A DNA stretch of 64,000 nucleotides from positions 62,001 through 126,000 of the forward strand of contig JANQKV010000001.1 of assembly GCA_028280945.1 (NCBI GenBank), given 5' to 3'. The position numbers were made by a program, and so were the translations under genes. Source of the DNA: Opitutaceae bacterium. Its GTDB lineage: Bacteria; Verrucomicrobiota; Verrucomicrobiia; Opitutales; Opitutaceae. Shown one piece after another: positions 53,454 through 61,625 of this stretch (position 1 is its first letter; each line of letters begins with the position of its first letter). The notes beneath the pieces are model-generated. The model saw nothing but the letters and a program-made list of their open reading frames with translations, had not been told where the DNA came from and made no database searches.

Positions 53454-55574
53454 TTAGAACCGCCAGGTGGCGCTCGCATGCAAACTGCGACCTCGGCCGG
53501 GGACACGGTCGCCTGCGCGCAGGTCGCCACTGGCGGGACGACCGGCTGGGACCGGTCCGCCCACGGGCGGAGCCAAGTATTCATAATGATCCTGGTTGAA
53601 GAGGTTTTCGACTCCAATGCTCAGTCCAAGCTGATCGGATACTTCCAAATCGATTCGTAGATGAACGAGGGTGAACTCCTCCGTGTCCGCCCACAACGGG
53701 GCCAGCTCGGGCTCGGGGTTGCGACGCGCCGCCACATGGCGAAAGCCCAGATCCACCCGCGCCGTGCGATTGAACACCTTGGTTTGCCAGCGCGCTGCTC
53801 CAGTGAACTCCCACGGTGGAATTTCGGCCAGTCTGGCGTCGGTGGTGACTTGGCGGGCTTGGGTGGCGCCAACCGCAAAAGGAAACTCCCACGCCTCCGC
53901 GGGCCGCCAGATTACACTGGCCTCCCCGCCCCAAAACTCGGCATCCACCGCGCGCCAACCGTAGACCGGATTGGGCCCAAACTGGCCGACGAGTTGGCGA
54001 TGAATGTAGTCATTCACGCGATGGGCGAATCCATCCGCGGAGACGGTCAGGCGTGGCGTCTGCCAACGCAAACCCACCGCCACCCCTGCTTGTTTTTCCG
54101 AATCCAGCGTGGGATTGCCGATCTCGAATCCACCGCCCAAGGAAGGCAGCAGGGCGCGGTATCGTTGGCCGATGCCCGGAGCCCGGGAGGTGAGGTTCAG
54201 GCCGGTGTAGGCGGAAAGCGGTCCGGTCGGATCGTGTTGCAGCACGGCGTTAAACGAAGGCAAGACGTCGCGTTGGGAGACGTCGTGCGCCGCGGGACCG
54301 TTGAAGCGAACGAACTGGTCCCGCACAGTTGCCCCAAAGGCGAGTTGATCAGCGGATTTCGCGTCGCTCGCCACCGTATCGATGCGCAGGCCGATCCGCA
54401 GCATATGGGTGGCGTTGATTTCAGTGTGCGACTCGACGAAACAGCCAAGGTCGGTGGACCGGACGTCGGGCCAAATGTGATCAAGCGGACGGTCGTCGAC
54501 TTGGCGCACGGCATCACGGGTTTGCCGGGTGTAATCAACTCCGGCGGTTACTGCGGTTGTTGGAGTCGCGGTCAAATTCAACGCGGTTCTTGCCGTGGTG
54601 GTGCGAACACGGCCGGTGCTGGTGATGAGGAAGGGCGGTGGCGGTGGGCGGTCCGCGTTGTCGAGGTAAGGATCGGTGGCACCGTAACCGGCACCGAAGG
54701 TCCACTGCTCGATCAAGGACCCTTGGGGGCGCACGGTATGACCGAGGGTGACGAGCAAGCTGGAGGTGGCTTTGTTGTCGAGGGGAAGGGCGATGTTCTC
54801 GCTGTCGAGTAGGTCGCGGTAAACGACACCGAGCGTGGTGCGTTGGTGGTCGGCGAGGGTGGTGCCGAGATGAAGGCTGGCCCCCCATTCGCGCAGGTCG
54901 TTGGCCACCTCCCGTCCATCAGCGGCGGCATAGTCGCGATTTTCGTTTCGAGAGAGCGTCACGCGGTAATCGTGCCGGGCGGCGGATGCCTGGACGGCGG
55001 CGGCGGCCTCGATACCCTGGGTGTCGGCGTCGTGATGCACCGTGACCACACCTTCGGTGGGCCGGATGTTTGCGTAATCATTATCCGGATACGGATCGAG
55101 CGAAAGCTCGATGTGCCCGCCAAGGTTGGGCGGGCCGAGGGTGAGCGAGGCAAGTCCCCTGTGCAGGCGAATTTGGGTGGTGGTGGCCTGGCCCACGCGG
55201 GAGAGTGCGGAAACGGTGCGGGTGGGTGAACCGTTGGGCACAGGCAGGCCGTTCAGGGTGGTGGTGATGCGGTCGCCCGCGTGGCCGCGAATGTTGGGCT
55301 CGATGGCTTGAGATCCCCGGCGCTGGGCGGAGATATTGGGCAAGGCGGTGAGGGTGTCCGCGAGTTGGAAGCGGGGTGGGGGTGAAACGATCCGGTTGGG
55401 GAAAGGCTCTTCCGGCATGGCCGGAGCGGGGGCGGCGCGGACGGTGAACACAGGCAGGATTTCGATATCGTCCGAAGGCGGGGTCGGCACGGTCTGTGCG
55501 GCCAGGGGCAGACTCAGCAGGCTGAAAGCTGCCAAGGCATGGGATCGGCGGAAAGGTGAAGGGAATGGTCTCAT
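53454..55574 (-). CDS. TonB-dependent receptor in the hydrogenase locus
   Basis: A 706-residue outer-membrane receptor with a signal peptide (LAAFSLLSLPLAAQ), a short Pro-rich segment with a possible TonB box (EILPVFTVRA), a plug (DTLTALPNISAQRRG, EPNIRGHAGDRITTTLNGLPV), and a barrel ending SLHASATWRF. The plug and the late segment near EYLAPPVGG recall copper receptors of the OprC/NosA group; I hold this loosely. It is the third gene after the TM1266-type regulator and EamA transporter on the same strand. Convergent with ribF; a 14-bp palindrome lies at 53427-53440 between them. Confidence 0.88.
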   Translation of the reverse strand: MRPFPSPFRRSHALAAFSLLSLPLAAQTVPTPPSDDIEILPVFTVRAAPAPAMPEEPFPNRIVSPPPRFQLADTLTALPNISAQRRGSQAIEPNIRGHAGDRITTTLNGLPVPNGSPTRTVSALSRVGQATTTQIRLHRGLASLTLGPPNLGGHIELSLDPYPDNDYANIRPTEGVVTVHHDADTQGIEAAAAVQASAARHDYRVTLSRNENRDYAAADGREVANDLREWGASLHLGTTLADHQRTTLGVVYRDLLDSENIALPLDNKATSSLLVTLGHTVRPQGSLIEQWTFGAGYGATDPYLDNADRPPPPPFLITSTGRVRTTTARTALNLTATPTTAVTAGVDYTRQTRDAVRQVDDRPLDHIWPDVRSTDLGCFVESHTEINATHMLRIGLRIDTVASDAKSADQLAFGATVRDQFVRFNGPAAHDVSQRDVLPSFNAVLQHDPTGPLSAYTGLNLTSRAPGIGQRYRALLPSLGGGFEIGNPTLDSEKQAGVAVGLRWQTPRLTVSADGFAHRVNDYIHRQLVGQFGPNPVYGWRAVDAEFWGGEASVIWRPAEAWEFPFAVGATQARQVTTDARLAEIPPWEFTGAARWQTKVFNRTARVDLGFRHVAARRNPEPELAPLWADTEEFTLVHLRIDLEVSDQLGLSIGVENLFNQDHYEYLAPPVGGPVPAGRPASGDLRAGDRVPGRGRSLHASATWRF

Positions 55575-55586
55575 GATGGTCGGGGG

Positions 55587-56516
55587 TCAGGTAGTGAAAA
55601 GGCCGGCAAGGCCGGCGATGGCGACGGTGGCACCGAGGAAGAAACGCGGCTGCGGCCAGCGCCGTTCCATGAGGCGGGCCAGGGGCGTGGCGATGAGCGG
55701 GGCGGTGGCGACGACGCTTTGCACCAGTCCGGCCGGTGCGAGACTCAGCGCCCATTGGCGGGTGGTGATTCCCAACACGGGGCCAAACGTGGCGTTGAGC
55801 AGGACCCACAACCACGGCCAATTGGGTCCCCAGGAGCCCAGTGCGCGATCGCGGTGTTTTTCGACACGGGTCATTTCGCTGTGCGGCAGCAGGGCCGGCC
55901 ACACTTTGACCGCGGTATAGACAATGCCGCCGATGATCAGTCCGCCCAACAGTCGCTGGAAGGCGGCGGAGCCGGCGTCCAACTCAAACCCGGCCGCCTG
56001 GGTCACCGCCCATCCCTTGCGGCTTACAACCATGCCAAGCGCCTGCCCCAGACTGCTGAGCAGTGCCCAGGCAACCCCACTGAGCTTGCGACCGCGACTG
56101 ATGCCGGCGGGAAATCCCGGGGCCAGCCCCACACTTATGCCGACCAGGATGAGGGCGGCCCAGCCCAGTTGGTCGAATCCCACCGTAGTGCCCAGCCAGC
56201 TCCATTCGATGACCAGGGCAAAGGCGGCGGTGCCACATTCGACCACCAGCAGACTCAAGGGTGTGCCCAATCGGGGCAGGCAGTGAAACATCGCCACGCC
56301 CCCAACACCAAATCCGAGTAATCCGCTGCCAAAAAACCACCCCCAACCGGGCCCATCGAGCCCGCGACCGAAAAGGAAAGCCCAGGGACCAAGTAACATG
56401 ACCGCGACGATGAGCCGCCAGCAATTGGCCCTCACACTGCCCAGCAAGCGTGCCGATCGATTGGCGCACACGCCGACGGCGGCGAAACACAGGGCGGTGA
56501 TCAGCGCGGCAAACAT
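55587..56516 (-). CDS. EamA/DMT-family transporter
   Basis: A 309-residue protein with about ten hydrophobic helices arranged as two five-helix halves, typical of EamA exporters or importers of small metabolites. First half: LITALCFAAVGVCANRSARLL with the conserved RANCWRL; second half: a late VLGITTRQWALSLAPAGLVQS followed by ATPLIATPLARLMERRWP, a common EamA motif. The substrate is unknown. It lies between the TM1266-type gene (6 bases) and the TonB receptor (12 bases), so all three are cotranscribed. Confidence 0.85.
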   Translation of the reverse strand: MFAALITALCFAAVGVCANRSARLLGSVRANCWRLIVAVMLLGPWAFLFGRGLDGPGWGWFFGSGLLGFGVGGVAMFHCLPRLGTPLSLLVVECGTAAFALVIEWSWLGTTVGFDQLGWAALILVGISVGLAPGFPAGISRGRKLSGVAWALLSSLGQALGMVVSRKGWAVTQAAGFELDAGSAAFQRLLGGLIIGGIVYTAVKVWPALLPHSEMTRVEKHRDRALGSWGPNWPWLWVLLNATFGPVLGITTRQWALSLAPAGLVQSVVATAPLIATPLARLMERRWPQPRFFLGATVAIAGLAGLFTT

Positions 56517-56522
56517 GGCGGA

Positions 56523-56783
56523 TCAGGTGTTCGTGGATAAGGCGGCGAGTCCGGATTTGACCTGCACGCCGTCGATCTGGCCGAGCCGACCGGTCAACGC
56601 CCCCAGTTCGTCGGTTGTCATTTCCACGATGAGGACGATGACACTGACGGAGGGTCGCGCGCGGGGCAGGCCCATGCGGCCGAGGATGTGTTCGCCATGC
56701 TCGTGCAGAATGGCGTTGATTTGAGCGGCCGCGGAGCCGCGTTGGTGAACGATGATGCCGACGAAGCCGAGTCGAGGATTCAT
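56523..56783 (-). CDS. TM1266-family putative regulator of the iron-only hydrogenase system
   Basis: An 86-residue ACT-like (ferredoxin-fold) protein. The pattern GFVGIIVHQRG, then ILHEHGEHILGRMGLP and VSVIVLIVEMTTDELGALTGRLGQIDGVQVKSGLA, is that of the TM1266 family, small proteins found near [FeFe] hydrogenases and maturases and proposed, not proven, to regulate them. The ATG at 56783 is preferred; a GTG at 56789 adds two residues. It lies 265 bases beyond the hydA stop, on the same strand, and is followed at once by an EamA transporter and a TonB receptor. Confidence 0.85.
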   Translation of the reverse strand: MNPRLGFVGIIVHQRGSAAAQINAILHEHGEHILGRMGLPRARPSVSVIVLIVEMTTDELGALTGRLGQIDGVQVKSGLAALSTNT

Positions 56784-56892
56784 GAACACATGATGGGTTG
56801 GGGTGGCGGGGAAAAGGCGGGCTGCAAAAACATCGCCCCGACACTACCCGTGTTGCGCAAAAGGCACGGGGAGAGCCGGGGCGTCCCGGATT

Positions 56893-56920
56893 CACCACGT
56901 CGCCTCGAGGCGACGTGGTG
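56893..56920. repeat. 28-bp perfect palindrome between hydA and the TM1266 gene
   Basis: The sequence from CACCACGTCG to CGACGTGGTG around a central CTCGAG reads the same on both strands over 28 bases. Two further inverted repeats lie nearby: CCGGG/CCCGG (56876-56889) and CCCGTG/CACGGG (around 56847-56870). No T-run follows on either strand, so it is not a standard intrinsic terminator; operator, mRNA-stability hairpin or leader structure are all possible. Confidence 0.85.
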
Positions 56921-57047
56921 GGTCAAAAGGGTGGGCAGCGACCTTCCCCTTTCCTTAGGTGATTTACCCTTGGCGCAGGAACGGTGAGCTTGGGTCGGGT
57001 ATGTTGAATCAGATTATGGCCGTGAGTTGGAACAGGAGAGGTTGAGG

Positions 57048-58814
57048 TTAGTTTTTGTAGAGCGGCCGCGGCTTGTAGTTGGTGTGCAACAGCTGATGGG
57101 CGCGCTCACTGAGAGGCTTGCCAAGATAGTCCTCGTAGAGGCGCTTGATCTCAGGGTTCTCGTGAGAGAAGCGCACGGCACAGTCGCGATCATCGGCATA
57201 GAGCCCTTCGATGCGCTTTTGCCGCACGGCGTTCGTCACACCATAGGGCTGACCACCGCCCCCGATGCAGCCACCGGGACAAGCCATGACCTCGATGAAG
57301 TGGTAGGGCAGCTCGGCACCGCTTTCGCGCGCGGCCCGGACCTTGTTGAGCACCTGCTCGACATGGCTCAGCCCGTGAGCGACCGCAATGCGGACCTCGG
57401 TGCCGGCCACTTTGATCGCGGCTTCCTTTACACCGTCGAGACCGCGCACGGCCTCGAAGTTGATCGCCTCGCCCTCGAGATTTTCACCGGTCACGTAGTG
57501 GTAGGCGGTGCGCAGGGCGGCTTCCATCACGCCACCGGTTACGCCGAAGATCGTGCCTGCCCCGGAGTAATCGCCGAGTATGCTGTCGGCCTCCTCGTCG
57601 GGCAGGGCCAGGAAGTCGATGCCGCTTTGTTTGATCAGGCGGGCGAGTTCCCGCGTGGTGAGCACAACGTCCACATCATGGAAACCTGAAGCCATCATTT
57701 CGTCGGTGCGTTCCAGCTCATACTTCTTGGCCGTGCAGGGCATGATGCTGACCTGAAAGATGGTGGCCGGGTCGATCTTTTGGGTCTCGGCGAAGTAGGT
57801 CTTGGCCATGACACCGAGCATCTGCTGCGGGGACTTGGCACTGGAGAAGTTGTCGATGAAGTCGTAGTGCTTCTTCTCCATGAAGTCGGTCCAAGCGGGA
57901 CAGCAGGATGTGATGAGCGGCAGTTCCCCTTTGCCGTGGGCAAACCGTTCAACAAATTCGCTGGCTTCCTCAACGATGGTGAGGTCCGCGGAGAAGTTGG
58001 TGTCGAAAACCGCCCGGAAACCGATTCGCCGCATGAACGCGTAGAGCTTCTTGGTGAGGTTGGTGCCGGGGGGCAGACCGAACTCTTCCCCGATGGCTAC
58101 CCGCACGCTCGGTGCGATTTGCACGGTGCAGAACTTGGCCGGGTCCTCGATGGCGGCGGTGACAAGCGATACGTCGTCGCGCTCCACTATCGCCCCGGTC
58201 GGGCAGTGGGCGGCGCATTGGCCGCACTTGATGCACGGGGACTCGGCCAGGCTGATATCACCGGCCGGGGCCATGCGGGTATTGATGCCGCGTTCGAGGA
58301 AGGAGAGCGCCCACACATTTTGGACCTCCTGGCAGACAGTGACGCAACGGCCGCATTTGATGCACTTCCGGAAGTCGAGCACGATGGAACCGTTCGAGTT
58401 GTCACAGGGCAGGTCGCGCACCGTGCGTTTGATGACGTCCTGCCGGATGCCGAATTCGGCGGCGAGGGTCTGCAGTTCGCAGGAGCCGTTGCGCCCGCAC
58501 GAGAGGCACTCGTTGGGGTGGTTGGAGAGGATCAGTTCAATGACGGAGCGGCGGATTTCACGCAACTCATGGTCGTGGGTCACGACATCCATGCCATCCT
58601 CCAAGGGGGTGGCGCAGGCGCGGGGCAGCTTGGCGTTGTCCTTGAGTTTAACGATGCACAAACCGCATGCGGCGGTTGGCGGGAGGTCGGGGTGCTTGCA
58701 CAATACCGGGATCTCGATGCAGGCCTGGCGGGCGGCGTCGAGGATGCTGGTGCCGTAGGGCACTTCGACCGATTGTCCGTCGATGGTGGCTTTGACCGTT
58801 CGCTGTTTGATCAT
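57048..58814 (-). CDS. hydA: [FeFe] hydrogenase catalytic subunit (HydA)
   Basis: A 588-residue group A [FeFe] hydrogenase. N-terminal [2Fe-2S] domain (Cys39, Cys50, Cys53 and the Cys of RACATP), the His-Cys3 [4Fe-4S] site (HPNECLSCGRNGSC near 98), two ferredoxin [4Fe-4S] motifs (CIKCGRCVTVC near 152, CIKCGQCAAHC near 195), then the H-cluster domain with TSCCPAW near 300, MPCTAKK near 355 and EVMACPGGCIGGGGQP near 506. All H-cluster ligands are present. It lacks the C-terminal [2Fe-2S] domain of some trimeric enzymes. Last gene of hydCBA, 26 bases after hydB. Maturases HydE, F and G are not in the window. Confidence 0.96.
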   Translation of the reverse strand: MIKQRTVKATIDGQSVEVPYGTSILDAARQACIEIPVLCKHPDLPPTAACGLCIVKLKDNAKLPRACATPLEDGMDVVTHDHELREIRRSVIELILSNHPNECLSCGRNGSCELQTLAAEFGIRQDVIKRTVRDLPCDNSNGSIVLDFRKCIKCGRCVTVCQEVQNVWALSFLERGINTRMAPAGDISLAESPCIKCGQCAAHCPTGAIVERDDVSLVTAAIEDPAKFCTVQIAPSVRVAIGEEFGLPPGTNLTKKLYAFMRRIGFRAVFDTNFSADLTIVEEASEFVERFAHGKGELPLITSCCPAWTDFMEKKHYDFIDNFSSAKSPQQMLGVMAKTYFAETQKIDPATIFQVSIMPCTAKKYELERTDEMMASGFHDVDVVLTTRELARLIKQSGIDFLALPDEEADSILGDYSGAGTIFGVTGGVMEAALRTAYHYVTGENLEGEAINFEAVRGLDGVKEAAIKVAGTEVRIAVAHGLSHVEQVLNKVRAARESGAELPYHFIEVMACPGGCIGGGGQPYGVTNAVRQKRIEGLYADDRDCAVRFSHENPEIKRLYEDYLGKPLSERAHQLLHTNYKPRPLYKN

Positions 58815-58840
58815 GGGGAGTCCTTCCGGGATGCGGGGTT

Positions 58841-60826
58841 CTAGACGGTGGCCACGACCGGCTTGGGCGTGCCGGCTTCGCGGGCTTGCTTCATTTTGCG
58901 GGCGTAGGCGCGGCCGCCTTCGATGTAGGCGCGATACTCGTCCTCAAAATACTTCAAGGTGGAGAGCACGGGGTTGGCGGCGGTCTGACCGAGGCCGCAC
59001 AGCGACGCCTTCTGCATGGCGACGGAGATGCGGCGCAGCAGATCGAGGTCGTCCGGCTTGCCGTTGCCGCGGGCGATCTTGTCGATCAATTGCAGCAACT
59101 GGAATCCGCCGACCCGGCAGGGCGCGCATTTCCCGCAAGACTCATCAACACAGAACTTCAGATAGAACTTGGCGACATCAACCATGCAGTCGCTCTGGTC
59201 CATCACCAGCATGCCGCCTGAACCCATGATGGACCCCAGGGCCTTGAGCGCCTCGTAACTCACCCCGGTATCCAGGAGCTTCTCGGGAATGACCCCGCCG
59301 GACGGGCCGCCGGTCTGGATCGCCTTGATGTCGAAGACATCGTGGGTGCCGCCGCAAAGGGCGAAGACAATGTCGCGCAGTTTGGTGCCCATCGGCACCT
59401 CAACGAGCTGGGCGTGCTTCACCTTGCCGGTGACCGCAAACACCTTGGTGCCGGTCGACTCCTTGGTGCCAAACCCGGCATACCACTCACCTCCGCGGGC
59501 CGCGATGGCGGATGCGGCGGCAAGCGTTTCAACATTGTTGATCGAGGTGGGTTTCTCCCACAGGCCACTTACAGATGGGTAGGGGGGCCGCGGGCTGGGG
59601 CTGCCGCGCTTGCCTTCGATGGAGGCGATCAAAGCGGTTTCTTCACCGCACACAAACGCTCCGGCTCCAAGACGAACCTTGGCGTCGAAATCAAAACCGC
59701 TGCCGAGAATGTTCTGGCCGAGCAGACCGGCGTTGCGGGCGGCTGCGATGGCTTTCTGCACCCGTTCGATGGCCATGGGGTATTCGGCTCGGATGTAGAA
59801 GTAGCCGGTGGTGGCCCCTATTGCGTAAGCCGCCAGGATCAACCCTTCGAGCACGGCATGGGGATCGCCCTCAAGCACACTGCGATCCATGAAGGCGCCG
59901 GGGTCTCCCTCGTCGGCGTTGCAGATCACGTATTTGATGGCTCCGGGAGCCTCGCGAGTGAGCTTCCACTTCATCCAGGTCGGGAAACCCGCGCCGCCGC
60001 GACCGCGCAGGCCGCTGGCCTTGAGGGTTGCGAGACAGGTTTCGGGGGGCGCGGCGAGGGCCTGCTTCAGTCCCGCGTAACCGCCGTGGCGGATGTAGTC
60101 ATCGATGTCTTCGGGATCAACAATGCCACAATTGCGCATCACGATGCGTTGCTGGTGCACGCTGGCCTGATGCTGTAGCTCGGCCACAACTTCGCCGTTT
60201 TTGATCGTCCGTGCCACAATGTCGGCCACTTGGGTGGTCAGGACGTTGGCGTAGGTGATACCGGCGGGCAGGATGCGCAGCACCACACCTTCATCCTGCA
60301 CCCCGAGGTCGAGAGCACGCACGACCTGCACGGATGGATCCAACCCTTGGCGTTTGATCTCTTCCTGGAGGGCAAACTGGAAAAACTCGGTCTTGTCGCC
60401 GTCGTCGCAGCTCGTGTCCTTTACGAGGACAAATGTGTGTTCCGTGGACTTGGTGACGGTGGCTCGAGCCTGGGCTTCGTTGGGGTAGGCGAGAGCATGG
60501 TCGTCGACCAATTTGCCGCCGAGGATGTGCTCATCCAGAATCTGCTGGGCGGCGGTTTCATCGACCGCACCATAGAGTGTGGGTGGCAGGCCATCTACGT
60601 TGACTTCCAGCAGAGGGTCCGCCCAAGACAGACCGTTGGAGCCGACGCGCTTGATGGGGGGGAAGTCATGGTGTTTCTTGGCAGCGGCGGTGAAAAACTC
60701 GTGGATGACGAGGGAGCCGGCAGCGATGCCCCCGGTGTCCAGCCCGACACGCAGGTAGGGTTGCGCGAGAGTTGGGGCGTCGGCGGCGATTTGGTCGAGA
60801 GTGGCGGAATCGTAGGTTGCGTTCAT
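58841..60826 (-). CDS. hydB: NADH-binding flavoprotein subunit of the hydrogenase (HydB, NuoF-like)
   Basis: A 661-residue NuoF-like subunit. The FMN/NADH domain shows RGRGGAGFPTWMKW near residue 277 and CNADEGDPGAFMDRSVLEGDPH near 310; the [4Fe-4S] motif is ESCGKCAPCRVGG near 562. The N-terminal thioredoxin-like domain keeps the fold (IAAGSLVIHEFF, ADPLLEV, LYGAVDE, ILGGKLVDD) but its cluster cysteines are replaced: the usual VGCxGLC is VGSNGLS (Ser63, Ser67). The C-terminal two-[4Fe-4S] ferredoxin domain of Thermotoga HydB is absent. The ATG at 60826 has AGGAGG upstream and overlaps hydC (ATGA). Confidence 0.94.
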   Translation of the reverse strand: MNATYDSATLDQIAADAPTLAQPYLRVGLDTGGIAAGSLVIHEFFTAAAKKHHDFPPIKRVGSNGLSWADPLLEVNVDGLPPTLYGAVDETAAQQILDEHILGGKLVDDHALAYPNEAQARATVTKSTEHTFVLVKDTSCDDGDKTEFFQFALQEEIKRQGLDPSVQVVRALDLGVQDEGVVLRILPAGITYANVLTTQVADIVARTIKNGEVVAELQHQASVHQQRIVMRNCGIVDPEDIDDYIRHGGYAGLKQALAAPPETCLATLKASGLRGRGGAGFPTWMKWKLTREAPGAIKYVICNADEGDPGAFMDRSVLEGDPHAVLEGLILAAYAIGATTGYFYIRAEYPMAIERVQKAIAAARNAGLLGQNILGSGFDFDAKVRLGAGAFVCGEETALIASIEGKRGSPSPRPPYPSVSGLWEKPTSINNVETLAAASAIAARGGEWYAGFGTKESTGTKVFAVTGKVKHAQLVEVPMGTKLRDIVFALCGGTHDVFDIKAIQTGGPSGGVIPEKLLDTGVSYEALKALGSIMGSGGMLVMDQSDCMVDVAKFYLKFCVDESCGKCAPCRVGGFQLLQLIDKIARGNGKPDDLDLLRRISVAMQKASLCGLGQTAANPVLSTLKYFEDEYRAYIEGGRAYARKMKQAREAGTPKPVVATV

Positions 60827-61491
60827 GCTTCGGCCTCCTGGAGTTGGTGGTCTACGTCGGCGAGAATGCCCGCGACATCGGCCGGTTTGAGTTTGCCGAG
60901 GGTCTTGCCGTCGAGCACGAGCGTGGGACTCAGGCCGCAGCAACCAATGCAGCGCACGGTTTCGAGGTGGAATTCGCGGTCAGCGGTGGTCGCGCCTTCA
61001 GGAATGCCGAGCTGTCTTTCCAGTGCGGCCAGGAGTCCGGGAGCACCCCTGAGGTAACAGGCGGTGCCCATGCACACCGTCACATTGTGCTTACCGGGCG
61101 GAACCAGCTTAAAGTAGTGGTAGAATGTAATGACTTCGTAGATGCGGGCCAGTTCGACCTTGAGGGCCCGGCTTAACTCCATCGCCACCTCGCGCGGCAC
61201 ATAACCGTGCTGATTCTGGATGTCGTGCAGAATCATGATGAGGTTGCCTTCCTCGTCGCCCCAACGATCGATGTAGGCCTGCACGTCCTTTTTGACGTTG
61301 CTTTCGATCTTGCGCTGCAGGCGCTGGAGTCGGTCCAGACGAACCTCCAGCAGCTTGGCGACTTCGTCAGAGATTTCCCGGGGGATGAAGCCGTGCGTCT
61401 GCTCGACGTTATCCAGCAGTTCAGCCAGCTCTGATTCGTTGTTACTCAGGTTTGCGAGCCGGTTTACCAAGTCCTTGGGTTGGTTTTCCAT
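60823..61491 (-). CDS. hydC: NuoE-like [2Fe-2S] subunit of the hydrogenase (HydC) with a duplicated helical domain
   Basis: A 222-residue thioredoxin-like [2Fe-2S] protein. Cluster ligands are in CMGTACYLRGA near residue 139 and RCIGCCGLSP near 179. It is longer than usual: the NuoE helical bundle occurs twice, at residues 21-58 (ending IPREISDEVAKLLEV region) and 83-120 (VPREVAMELSRALKV region), 12 of 38 positions identical. The ATG at 61491 begins the first repeat region. First gene of hydCBA; it carries electrons between the flavin of HydB and HydA. Confidence 0.94.
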   Translation of the reverse strand: MENQPKDLVNRLANLSNNESELAELLDNVEQTHGFIPREISDEVAKLLEVRLDRLQRLQRKIESNVKKDVQAYIDRWGDEEGNLIMILHDIQNQHGYVPREVAMELSRALKVELARIYEVITFYHYFKLVPPGKHNVTVCMGTACYLRGAPGLLAALERQLGIPEGATTADREFHLETVRCIGCCGLSPTLVLDGKTLGKLKPADVAGILADVDHQLQEAEA

Positions 61492-61595
61492 ATGGCAGGA
61501 AGGAAGAGGTTGGCAGATGGGGTGGGCAGGGCGGCCCCCTTCCGGACGAGCAGCGAGGTTCGGCTGGAATAGAAACCGTCCACTTATCAGCGGCA

Positions 61596-61625
61596 ATTAT
61601 AAGATTAGTAAAACTTACCTAACAA
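61596..61625 (-). promoter_or_regulatory. Probable promoter of hydCBA
   Basis: On the minus strand TTGTTA (61625-61620) and a perfect TATAAT (61601-61596) are separated by 18 bp, placing transcription start about 100 bases before hydC. The spacer holds an inverted repeat (GTAA, 3 bases, TTAC). The region is AT-rich against a GC-rich background. It does not match Fnr or Rex consensus sites. Confidence 0.6.
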
